DNA of 64,000 nucleotides. Origin: a bacterium OM1 bin76. GTDB lineage: Bacteria; Actinomycetota; Acidimicrobiia; Spongiisociales; ZC4RG35. The position numbers and the translations under genes are program-made. This document shows positions 49,708 to 57,699 of the stretch, piece by piece; within the stretch, counting starts at the first letter, position 1; every line of letters begins with the position of its first letter. The notes beneath the pieces were generated by a model, which was not told the origin of the DNA, did not search any database, and saw only the letters and a list, made by a program, of their open reading frames with translations. The stretch covers positions 62,001 through 126,000 of the forward strand of contig MPNA01000002.1 in the NCBI GenBank assembly GCA_002238785.1, given 5' to 3'.

Positions 49708-50856
49708 TTAGCCGCCGGAGCGAACCGCCTTGACCAGTCGCGAAATGCCTTCGAGCAGGAGTTCGGTGTCGGTGGCAAGAGAGATTCGCACATGGCTGGT
49801 CCCATTCGGGCCGAATACCGTGCCCGGCACCACCGCCACTCGGTAGTCGGTGACCATCCGGCGGACGAACTCGGTGTCCGGCAGGCGACTTTGGGAGATG
49901 TCGACCCACATGTAGAAGGCGCCCTCGGGGTGGGCATAGGCGATGTCGGCATCCGATAGCAATCCCATGACCTGGTCCCGCCGCTCCCAGTAAGCGTCTC
50001 GCATCATCCACACGTCGTCCTGGGGTCCCCTGAGAGCGGTCAATGCCCCGATTTGGGAGAGACTGTTGACGCACGAGGTGGTTGGCTCCTGGCATTTGCT
50101 GAGTTGCTCGGCCACATCGCGGCGAGCCACCGCATAGCCCACCCGCCAGCCGGTCATCGCGTAGGTCTTGGAGAAGCTGAACACCGAGATCACCCGCTCG
50201 GGATCGATCCGGTAGGCCGAGAAGGCGGGCTTTCCGAAGGTAATGGCGTCATACACCTCATCGGAGATCACCCACAGGTCATGACGACGGGCCACTTCCA
50301 GCAATTCCCGCATCAGGTCCTCACCGATGACGGTGGCGGTGGGATTCGAAGGAGAAACCAATACCAGAGCCCGGCAGTTGGGGGTTATCAGCTTCTCGAT
50401 CTCGTCGGGGTTGGGAAGCCACCCGTCCTCGGGACGCAAGTTGTAGCGACGCACCTCCAAGCCCTGGAGCACGGCCATCATGGCATAGTTGGGCCAAGTC
50501 GGATCGGACAGGAGGATGGCATCTCCGGGGTCGCACAGCGTCAACAGGGAAGTGGAGAGAGCCCCCACCCCCCCGGTGGTGATGACCACGTTTTCCGGGT
50601 CGGCTGATATGCCGTTGAAACGGCGCAGTTTCTCGGCTGCCGCCCTGCGGAGCTTGCGGATACCTGCGTTAGGGGTGTAATAGGTGAATCCGTCCACCGC
50701 CGCTTCGCCCGCTGCCCGGCTGATGTGTTCCGGGGTGGCGAAATTGGGTTGGCCGATTTCCAGGTGGATGACATCGGGATACCGGGAGGAGAGGTCGTTC
50801 ACTTCCCTGATCCCCGACCGGGGCATTGACCTGATTGTCTTGGAAGGGTGCAGCAT
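49708..50856 (-). CDS. PLP-dependent aminotransferase, class I/II
   Basis: The 382-residue fold-type I aminotransferase has the PLP lysine at about K230 in FSFSKTYAMTGWRVGY, the aspartate in ISDEVYDAITFG, the PTWPNY loop and a C-terminal arginine for the alpha-carboxylate (HVRISLATD). It resembles aspartate/aromatic-type enzymes of subgroup I-gamma; the amino donor is not predictable. The ATG at 50856 shares a base with the stop of the OppF-like ATPase gene (TGATG); a GTG one codon earlier is possible. Translational coupling to a transporter ATPase suggests it processes an imported amino compound. Confidence 0.9.
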   Translation of the reverse strand: MLHPSKTIRSMPRSGIREVNDLSSRYPDVIHLEIGQPNFATPEHISRAAGEAAVDGFTYYTPNAGIRKLRRAAAEKLRRFNGISADPENVVITTGGVGALSTSLLTLCDPGDAILLSDPTWPNYAMMAVLQGLEVRRYNLRPEDGWLPNPDEIEKLITPNCRALVLVSPSNPTATVIGEDLMRELLEVARRHDLWVISDEVYDAITFGKPAFSAYRIDPERVISVFSFSKTYAMTGWRVGYAVARRDVAEQLSKCQEPTTSCVNSLSQIGALTALRGPQDDVWMMRDAYWERRDQVMGLLSDADIAYAHPEGAFYMWVDISQSRLPDTEFVRRMVTDYRVAVVPGTVFGPNGTSHVRISLATDTELLLEGISRLVKAVRSGG

Positions 50857-51905
50857 CACACAAGGGGAAAGTGGCAGGCTGCCATGTGCCCGGGGCGTTC
50901 TTGCTTCAACAGCGGCTCTTCATTCCGGCAGATCTCCTCGGTGCGGCCCACCGGGCATCGGGGATGGAAACGGCAGCCCGAGGGTGGGTTTATCGGAGAG
51001 GGGACCTCTCCCTCCAAGAGAATCCGGGTGCGTTGCCTCTCCAGAACCGGGTCGGGGAGTGGGGCGGCTGAGAGCAGAGCGTTGGTGTAGTGATGCAAGG
51101 GCTGGGTGAACAGTTGTTCAGACTCACCGATTTCCACTACCTTGCCCAGGTACATCACCGCGATCCGTTCGGAGATGTGGCGGACCACCGCCAGGTCATG
51201 GGCGATGAACAGGTATGTCAACCCCAGGTCCTCCTGCAACTCGCGCAACAGGTTCAGCACCTGGGCCTGGATGGAGACATCGAGGGCCGAGACCGGTTCG
51301 TCGCACACCACGAAGCTGGGATGAAGCGACAGGGCCCTGGCCACGCCCACCCGTTGGCGCTGTCCGCCCGAGAACTCGTGGGGGAAACGGCGGGCGTAGC
51401 GGGGGTTGAGGCCCACCATCTCCAGGAGTTCTCCCACCCGCCGGCGCTGCTGCTCGCGGGTCATGTCGGTGTGCACCGCGAGTTGTTCGCCGATGGCGTC
51501 GCCGATCCGCATCCGGGGATTGAGGGAGGCGTAGGGGTCCTGGAAGACTATCTGCATCTCCCGGCGCAGGTTCCGGAGGGTGTTGCGGTCGGCGGTGGTG
51601 ATATCGATCATCTCCGAACCGGCGTCCCCTTCGAGTTCCCTGCGGAGCAGCACGTTTCCCGAGGTGGGTTCGATCAGTCGAAGGATGCACCGGGCGGTGG
51701 TCGACTTGCCGCAACCCGATTCTCCGACCAGTCCCAAGGTGGTACCCCGCGGGATGTCGAACGAGACGCCAGCCACCGCAGACACGATTCCCCGGGGTCT
51801 GCTGCTCAGGATTCCTCCTCCCACCTCGAAGTTCTTAACGAGGTTGCGCACCGACAAGGTGGTGTCGGTATCCACGGTTAGGGTGGCTGAGTCGGTCTGA
51901 GTCAT
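50856..51905 (-). CDS. oligopeptide-type ABC transporter ATP-binding protein (OppF/DppF-like)
   Basis: The 349-residue product has Walker [12 protein letters not shown], the signature [15 protein letters not shown], Walker [13 protein letters not shown] and IAHDLAVV. The C-terminal oligopeptide domain has [14 protein letters not shown]. The [11 protein letters not shown] and [19 protein letters not shown] segments mark the F-type ATPase. No permeases or binding protein lie beside it. The transporter at 31.9-36.7 kb has only a D-type ATPase and is the obvious partner to test. I start at the ATG at 51905; the frame upstream to 52037 lacks homology. Confidence 0.9.
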   Translation of the reverse strand: MTQTDSATLTVDTDTTLSVRNLVKNFEVGGGILSSRPRGIVSAVAGVSFDIPRGTTLGLVGESGCGKSTTARCILRLIEPTSGNVLLRRELEGDAGSEMIDITTADRNTLRNLRREMQIVFQDPYASLNPRMRIGDAIGEQLAVHTDMTREQQRRRVGELLEMVGLNPRYARRFPHEFSGGQRQRVGVARALSLHPSFVVCDEPVSALDVSIQAQVLNLLRELQEDLGLTYLFIAHDLAVVRHISERIAVMYLGKVVEIGESEQLFTQPLHHYTNALLSAAPLPDPVLERQRTRILLEGEVPSPINPPSGCRFHPRCPVGRTEEICRNEEPLLKQERPGHMAACHFPLV

Positions 51906-52036
51906 GCTGCTTTCGAATCGGCGCCGCTTCTGAGAGGCGGTTTCCCAACCAGAGAGCATATCGCCCCCAGATGTGTCCTTTGCCGATCCCCTTGTTATCG
52001 TGATAGGCCAATTCGTCCAGTACAAGGAGTAAGACA

Positions 52037-52573
52037 ATGGCCGACGATTTCCGCGGGAAGATAGGGGCGCTCAGCGGCGCCGAGGTTGAAGCCTTTCTGG
52101 CATCTCCCGCCTTGGCGCGTTTCGCTTGCCTCAAGCCTGACGGAGCCCCCTATGTCATCCCGTTGTGGTACCAGTGGGACGGGGAGGCTTTGTGGTTTGT
52201 GGGCCGGCAAAGAGCACGGTGGTGCGAGTTTGTTGCCAACGACCCGCGCGTGTGTGTGGTGATCGACGCCGCCCACAGCCCTCCGGACGAGTCTGGTCAA
52301 ACGGCTGAGATTCCCAAAGTGTTCGTGGAAGGCCGGGCGGAGATTGCCGAGGAGCCCAATGTGGGTGGCAAATGGGTGGGGGTTGCCGAAGAGATGTCTT
52401 TGCGTTACCTGGGTCCCAACGGTCCTACCTACCTGGTTCCCACCCTCAAGCAACCTCGCTGGTTGATCAAGGTGGTCCCCGAGAAGGTGCGCACCTGGCA
52501 AGGTGTGGCCTGGGCGCGGCGCTACTGGGTGGAGGGAACCGGAAGCCCCAGCTATGAAGAGGTGAACGCCTAA
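52037..52573 (+). CDS. pyridoxamine 5'-phosphate oxidase-fold protein
   Basis: The 178-residue product has the split-barrel FMN/F420-binding fold: [23 protein letters not shown] at the start of the barrel (key residues [10 protein letters not shown]), [26 protein letters not shown] and the VEGRAEI strand. The family includes FMN-dependent oxidases, F420-dependent reductases and heme-binding proteins; the cofactor is not decidable here. AAGGAG lies nine bases upstream of the ATG. A very strong hairpin terminates the transcript. Confidence 0.82.
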   Translation: MADDFRGKIGALSGAEVEAFLASPALARFACLKPDGAPYVIPLWYQWDGEALWFVGRQRARWCEFVANDPRVCVVIDAAHSPPDESGQTAEIPKVFVEGRAEIAEEPNVGGKWVGVAEEMSLRYLGPNGPTYLVPTLKQPRWLIKVVPEKVRTWQGVAWARRYWVEGTGSPSYEEVNA

Positions 52574-52599
52574 AAGGGGAGTCTTTTCCCCACCGCTTT

Positions 52600-52653
52600 G
52601 GCAACGGCTCGTCCAAGCTTCCCGTGCTTGCGGGGGCGGGACGAGTCGTTGCC
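52600..52653 (+). terminator. strong 15-bp hairpin terminator
   Basis: GGCAACGGCTCGTCC (52600-52614) pairs with GGACGAGTCGTTGCC (52639-52653) with a single G-U pair. The loop can form a smaller CCCG/CGGG hairpin. A short pyrimidine tail follows. It lies between convergent genes and may act in both directions. Confidence 0.7.
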
Positions 52654-52741
52654 CTTCTAAGTCGCTTCTGAGGACTGCCGGCCTCTTTGGCCCCGCAACA
52701 CCGCCGCCGGTCCGGTCCGGGAGGCATCGGTCGCGGTCGAC

Positions 52742-53518
52742 TCAGTCCACCACCGAAGGATCGGGGATGTGTGACATGATGGCGTACTCGTAGGCAGCCA
52801 CCGCGTTGCTGGGATGGCCGATCTCGGCGGACGCTATGAAGGCGGCCTGATCGGTGATCGGCAGGGCGTCCGGCGCTTTGATGTGGACCTCGGCCACTCT
52901 TTCAGCCAGGAGAAACCAGCCGATGGTCTCCTCAACCGACTGTCCCACCGTCACCGGGCCGTGGTTGCGCAGGAACACCAGTTTGGCTTCGTCGAGTGCT
53001 GCAGCTATGTGCTTTCCGGTGTCGGCGTCCATCACCTGCACCTCTTCACCTTCGAAGATGGCCTGCGACCTGAAGAAGGCGGTGGCCTCCTGGCAGATCA
53101 TCCGGAACGGCCGGACATTGGCCACCCAAGGCGTCGCGTAGGGAGTGTGGGTGTGGGCCACGGATACCGATTCGGGACGGGCATCGTGGATGGGGGCGTG
53201 AATGTAATAGGCGGTCATGTTGATCGGGCCCGTGCCCTCCACCACCTGACCGCCCGGTCCAACCAGCACCAGGTCGCTGGTTGTGGCCTGCCGGAAGGAC
53301 ACCCCGTATTTGAGCAGCCAGAAACAGTCGGTGCGCTCGGGGTCCCGGGCGGTGATGTGCCCGTCGCCCAGCGACCCCCATCCGAATGCTCCGAACAGGC
53401 GATAGGAAAGGGCGGTGTGCCGTTTGCGGTGGCTGCGGAGTTCCTCGACGGTGTCGAACGGGGGTTCAGCGCTGAAGTCCCCGCTGCCCCCCGCCCACGT
53501 GGCAAGGTTCTCGCTCAT
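52742..53518 (-). CDS. class II aldolase/adducin family protein
   Basis: The 258-residue product has the zinc-binding histidines of class II aldolases in VAHTHTPYAT and RNHGPVTVG, plus GDGHITARDP near the N-terminus. Members are fuculose/ribulose phosphate aldolases, epimerases or decarboxylase-like enzymes. This one resembles the broad adducin-type group of unknown substrate. CGGAGG lies nine bases before the ATG. It is transcribed divergently from the FAD/GcvT operon, with shared palindromes between them, so a joint role in osmolyte breakdown is possible. Confidence 0.87.
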   Translation of the reverse strand: MSENLATWAGGSGDFSAEPPFDTVEELRSHRKRHTALSYRLFGAFGWGSLGDGHITARDPERTDCFWLLKYGVSFRQATTSDLVLVGPGGQVVEGTGPINMTAYYIHAPIHDARPESVSVAHTHTPYATPWVANVRPFRMICQEATAFFRSQAIFEGEEVQVMDADTGKHIAAALDEAKLVFLRNHGPVTVGQSVEETIGWFLLAERVAEVHIKAPDALPITDQAAFIASAEIGHPSNAVAAYEYAIMSHIPDPSVVD

Positions 53519-53550
53519 GGTCCAAGCCTCCGATTTATTTGGGTATCCTG

Positions 53551-53559
53551 ATCATATCA
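53551..53559 (-). promoter_or_regulatory. extended -10 promoter of the aldolase gene
   Basis: On the minus strand TG-A-TATGAT (TATGAT at 53551-53556) forms an extended -10 element, which can work without a good -35. The start point would be near 53544, with a leader of about 26 bases containing the CGGAGG ribosome-binding site. Confidence 0.4.
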
Positions 53560-53565
53560 TTGGTT

Positions 53566-53600
53566 GGAATATTCCGTTACCCGGAACCGGAAACTTTCCG
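53566..53600. promoter_or_regulatory. paired GGAA-N-TTCC palindromes between divergent catabolic genes
   Basis: GGAATATTCC (53566-53575) and CGGAAA-C-TTTCCG (53588-53600) are both perfect palindromes sharing a GGAA...TTCC core. A further TCCGGA follows at 53603-53608. Centres are about 24 bases apart, close to two helical turns. They sit between the aldolase promoter and a TATAAT (53634-53639) upstream of the FAD/GcvT operon, so a single dimeric regulator could control both sides. Confidence 0.5.
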
Positions 53601-53681
53601 TCTCCGGAAGTGGGGTGTGATTGAGATGGCAAATATAATTCCGCAACTGGAGCATCCAATCGGAGTCTTGGAGAACGCGGT

Positions 53682-56096
53682 ATGAGAGAAGAGGCACGTT
53701 GCGTAATCGTGGGCGGCGGGGCCATGGGAGTAGGCCTGCTCTACCACCTGGCTCATGAGGGATGGACTGACACCGTCCTCGTGGAAAAGGACGAATTGAG
53801 TTCGGGGTCCACCTGGCATGCCGCGGGACTGGTGCCTCATTTCATCGGCAGCCTCAACATGGCCAAGGTCCATGCCTATGGCGCCGAGCTTTACAGCCGT
53901 TTGGAGGAGGAGACGGGTCACCACACCGGGTGGCACGGTTGCGGTGCGGTGCGGTTGGCCACCAACCCCGACGAGGCCGATTGGTTCAAATACGTTCACG
54001 GGGTGCTCGAATTGGTGGGAGTGGAATCCCACCTGGTCGGACCCGAGGAGATCCGAAAGATCCATCCGCTGGTGGACACCGAAGGAGTGGTGGTTGGCTT
54101 GCACACCCCCAATGACGGATGGACCGATCCTTCCTCAGCCACCAGTTCCATGGCGGCCGGTGCCCGGCAACTGGGCGCCGAGATCATGAGGCGCAATCGG
54201 GTGGTCGACATGAATCAACTCCCGGACGGCCGCTGGGAGACCATCACCGAAAAGGGACGCATCGTCTCCGAACACGTGGTGAACGCGGCAGGTCACTTCG
54301 GGCCGCAGTTGGCCGCCATGATCGGCCTGGACATCCCGATTGTCTCGGTGATCCACCATTATGTCGTGACCGGGGCAATTCGGGAGGTGGCCGATCTGGA
54401 CATTGAAGTCCCGGTGTTGCGCGATCCCCGGTCCTCCTGCTACACCCGCCAGGAACACGACGGACTGCTGATCGGTCCCTACGAGACGGAGGGCTCACTT
54501 TCCTATGGGATGGAGGGCATCGACTGGGACCTGACCTTCCACCTTCTTCCTCCCGATGTGGAGAAGCTGTTGCCATGGCTGGACCTGGCGGCCCGCCGGA
54601 TCCCCGCACTGGGGGAAGCCGGCATAAGGCGAGTGGTCTGCGGTCCCATTACTCACACCCCCGACTCCGGTCTCATGATCGGTCCGGCCCCCGGTTTGAA
54701 GAACTACTGGATGTGTGTGGGATCCTCGATCGGAATCTGCCAGGGACCGGGAGCGGGTAAGTACCTGGCGCAGTGGATGGTGCACGGCCAGACCGAGATC
54801 AATGTGGCCGAGATGGATCCCCGCAGGTTCGGCCCCTATGCACCCGGTGACTACACCCATGCCAAGGCGATCGACGAGTATCACGAGATGTACCAAGTGC
54901 GGATGCCGGGGGAATACCGGGAGGCGGGCCGCCCGATCAAGAAGACCCCGCTCTACGACACCCTGGCCGCCAAGGGAGCCCAGTTCCAGGAGATCTACGG
55001 GTGGGAGCGGGCTCGATACTTCTCTCCTGACGGCAGTGCGGAGGATTACTCCTTCCGACGGTCTTCGGCGTTCGGGCCGGTGGGAGAGGAAGTCAACGGG
55101 GTCCGCAACCGGGTGGGGGTGGCCGACCTGACCGCCTTCACCAAGCTGGAAGTGACCGGCCCCGACGCAGCGGCGTTGCTCGATCGTCTGGCGGCCAACC
55201 GCCTGCCCAGCCAACCCGGCGGCATCCGGTTGGCCCACATGCTCACCACCCTGGGTGGCATCGAGGGCGAGGTGACCATCACCCGGCTGGGTGACGACCG
55301 CTTCTACCTCAACTCCTCGATCATGGCGGAGCAGCACGATCAGGATTGGCTGCGCCAGCATGTTCCTGGGGGCGGGGAGGTGACGGTAACCGACGTCACC
55401 AACCAGCGGGGAATCCTAGCGGTCACCGGTCCCCGGTCCCGGGAACTCCTGCAGCAAATCACCGGCGCCGACCTCACCACCCCGGCCTTTCCCTGGCTCA
55501 CCGGGCAGGAGATCGAAGTGGCGGGGGTACCATGCCTGGCCCTGCGAGTAAGTTATGTGGGTGAACTGGGATGGGAACTGCATCATCCCATAGAGCAGAT
55601 GCCCAAGCTGTACGCTGCTATTCAAAGGGCCGGGGAGAGCCTGGGATTGATCGACTTCGGGAGCTACGCCATGAACGTGATGCGGATCGAAAAGGCCTAC
55701 AAGGCCCATGGGTTCGAGTTGACCACCGAGATCACTCCGGTGGAGGCCGACATCGAGCGGTTCGTCAACTACAAAAAGGAGTTCCAAGGCAAGGCCGCCA
55801 CCCTTGCCAGGCGAGAGTCCGAACTTGCCTGGGTGCTGGTCTACGGTGAAATGGATGCTCTCGATGCCGATTGCCGGGGCAACGAACCGGTGTACGGCAA
55901 CGGGACGATGATGGGACTCACCACCTCGGGCGCCTACGGGTATTCGGTGGGCAAGAGCCTGTTCTTCGCCTATGTTCATCCCGACTATCGATCATCCAGA
56001 TCGGAATTCGAGATCCGGGTGATGGGCGAACGCCGCCGTGCCCGGGTGCTGCCCGGCCCGGCTTGGGATCCGCGTTCAGAGAGGCTGCGGGTCTGA
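53682..56096 (+). CDS. FAD-dependent demethylating dehydrogenase with GcvT domain (dimethylglycine/sarcosine type)
   Basis: The 804-residue product has a DAO-type FAD domain (VIVGGGAMGVG at residues 8-18) and STWHAAGL with His46 in the position of the covalent flavin histidine of dimethylglycine and sarcosine dehydrogenases. An FAO_M linker follows, then a C-terminal GcvT/aminomethyltransferase domain (about 430-800) with VSYVGELGWELHHP and RIEKAYKAHGFELT. Such enzymes oxidise an N-methyl group and transfer it to tetrahydrofolate as methylene-THF. The substrate may be dimethylglycine, sarcosine or a related compound. The stop overlaps the mttB-like start (TGATG). Confidence 0.88.
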   Translation: MREEARCVIVGGGAMGVGLLYHLAHEGWTDTVLVEKDELSSGSTWHAAGLVPHFIGSLNMAKVHAYGAELYSRLEEETGHHTGWHGCGAVRLATNPDEADWFKYVHGVLELVGVESHLVGPEEIRKIHPLVDTEGVVVGLHTPNDGWTDPSSATSSMAAGARQLGAEIMRRNRVVDMNQLPDGRWETITEKGRIVSEHVVNAAGHFGPQLAAMIGLDIPIVSVIHHYVVTGAIREVADLDIEVPVLRDPRSSCYTRQEHDGLLIGPYETEGSLSYGMEGIDWDLTFHLLPPDVEKLLPWLDLAARRIPALGEAGIRRVVCGPITHTPDSGLMIGPAPGLKNYWMCVGSSIGICQGPGAGKYLAQWMVHGQTEINVAEMDPRRFGPYAPGDYTHAKAIDEYHEMYQVRMPGEYREAGRPIKKTPLYDTLAAKGAQFQEIYGWERARYFSPDGSAEDYSFRRSSAFGPVGEEVNGVRNRVGVADLTAFTKLEVTGPDAAALLDRLAANRLPSQPGGIRLAHMLTTLGGIEGEVTITRLGDDRFYLNSSIMAEQHDQDWLRQHVPGGGEVTVTDVTNQRGILAVTGPRSRELLQQITGADLTTPAFPWLTGQEIEVAGVPCLALRVSYVGELGWELHHPIEQMPKLYAAIQRAGESLGLIDFGSYAMNVMRIEKAYKAHGFELTTEITPVEADIERFVNYKKEFQGKAATLARRESELAWVLVYGEMDALDADCRGNEPVYGNGTMMGLTTSGAYGYSVGKSLFFAYVHPDYRSSRSEFEIRVMGERRRARVLPGPAWDPRSERLRV

Positions 56097-57646
56097 TGGC
56101 CCGCAGAGGTCGCCGGGCCGGAGGAAGGGCAGCCCGGATAGCCGCCCGAGCGGCGGGACTCAAAGAGGTCGACCGCCCGGTGAGGCCCGGACAGCAGGGG
56201 GGCGCCTACCGACCCCTGTCGGAGTCCGACATGGAGGATGTCTACAAGGCTTCCCTGCAGTTGCTGGAAGAACTGGGTATGGGTGATCCGATCCCCGAGT
56301 TCGTCGAAGCGGTGGTGAATGCAGGAGGTTGGGTTGATGATGAGGGGCGGCTTCACTTTCCCGAGTCCCTGGTAAAGCGGGCCATCGATGTGGCCGCCAA
56401 GTCCTGGGTGTGGCACGGCATCGACGAGAGCCGCTCCATCGAACTCTCCGAAAAAAAGGTCCACTTTGGTACGGCGGGGGCTGCCGTATTGATGTTCGAC
56501 CACCTGACCCAGTCCTACCGGCACTCCACCACCCAGGATCTGTACGATCTCGCCCGGGTGGCGGACACGCTCGAACACATCCATTTCTTCGTGCGTCCCG
56601 TGGTCACCCGCGAGGTCGATGGAGCCCGTGAAGTAGACATCAACACGGCCTACGCCGCCATCATGGGGACCACCAAACCGATCGGCACCTCCTTTTTCCA
56701 GGCCCCCCATGTCTATGAGGTGGTCGAGATATGCGACATGGTGCTGGGTGGACCGGGCGAGTTTCGCAAGCGCCCCTTCATAACGGCCAACGCCACCTTC
56801 GTGGTCCCTCCCCTGCGGTTCGCCAAGGAGACCGCGGAAGGCATGGTGGCCATGGTTCGGACCGGCATGCCCATCAACCTGCTGTCAGCGGGGCAGGCCG
56901 GCGCCACTTCACCCGCCACGCTGGCGGGATCGCTGGTGCAGGCTCTGGCGGAGTGCCTGGCCGCCCTGACCTGTATCAACATGCTGTCCCCCGGCCATCC
57001 ATGCATCATGGGGCTGTGGCCATTCGTCTCCGATCTGCGCACCGGCGCGATGACGGGAGGCAGCGGAGAGGAGGCGGTGCTCGCCGCCGGCGCCGCTCAG
57101 ATGGCCAACTGGCTGGGACTTCCCTCCGGGGTCCCCGCCGGGATGACCGACTCCAAACTCATCGACGGCCAAGCCGGTCATGAAAAGGGTCTCACCGTCG
57201 CCTTGGCCGCTCTTTCCGGGTCCAACCTGGTGTACGAGTCGGCTGGAATGATGGCCTCCATCCTGGCGTGTTCGTTGGAGATGATGGTGATCGACAACGA
57301 CATGCTGGGATCAATCAACCGTACGGTGCGCGGCATCGAGGTCAATCCCGACAGCCTGGCGACCCAGGTGATCAGGGACGTGGTGTCGGGGGAAGGGCAC
57401 TTCTTGGGACACGAACAGACGCTGCGGGTCATGCAGAGGGAATATGTCTATCCCCAGGTCGGGGACCGGCTCAGTCCCGATGACTGGACCGACGCCGGAG
57501 CGCTCTCGGTTTCCGACCGCGCCCACGCCTATGTGATAGAGACCCTCGCCAGCCACTTTCCCGGTCATGTACCTCCGGGGGTTGATGACCTCATTCGGGA
57601 GCGGTTCCCCATCCGTCTCCCGGTCGAGTCGGTGAGGGGCGGCTGA
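56096..57646 (+). CDS. MttB-family methyltransferase, non-pyrrolysine type
   Basis: The 516-residue product belongs to the trimethylamine methyltransferase superfamily: SESDMEDVYKASLQLLEELG at the N-terminus, GTSFFQAPHVYEVVEI, NLLSAGQAGATSPATLAGS and SKLIDGQAGHEKG. The frame has no internal TAG, so it lacks the pyrrolysine of true MttB and falls with the non-Pyl group whose characterised members use glycine betaine or other quaternary amines. These normally methylate a corrinoid protein, but none is encoded nearby. The first 40 residues are basic and disordered (RRGRRAGGRAARIAARAAG). The start is the ATG at 56096; the earlier frame lies inside the upstream gene. Confidence 0.87.
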   Translation: MARRGRRAGGRAARIAARAAGLKEVDRPVRPGQQGGAYRPLSESDMEDVYKASLQLLEELGMGDPIPEFVEAVVNAGGWVDDEGRLHFPESLVKRAIDVAAKSWVWHGIDESRSIELSEKKVHFGTAGAAVLMFDHLTQSYRHSTTQDLYDLARVADTLEHIHFFVRPVVTREVDGAREVDINTAYAAIMGTTKPIGTSFFQAPHVYEVVEICDMVLGGPGEFRKRPFITANATFVVPPLRFAKETAEGMVAMVRTGMPINLLSAGQAGATSPATLAGSLVQALAECLAALTCINMLSPGHPCIMGLWPFVSDLRTGAMTGGSGEEAVLAAGAAQMANWLGLPSGVPAGMTDSKLIDGQAGHEKGLTVALAALSGSNLVYESAGMMASILACSLEMMVIDNDMLGSINRTVRGIEVNPDSLATQVIRDVVSGEGHFLGHEQTLRVMQREYVYPQVGDRLSPDDWTDAGALSVSDRAHAYVIETLASHFPGHVPPGVDDLIRERFPIRLPVESVRGG

Positions 57647-57699
57647 TTCCGGCCGCGGAGCCCGCGGCGGGCGCCCAGGCACTGCCGGCGCGGGCTCAG

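Noticed and set aside
56096-57646. Pyrrolysine-containing true trimethylamine methyltransferase
   Set aside because: There is no in-frame TAG anywhere in the gene, so it belongs to the non-pyrrolysine branch.
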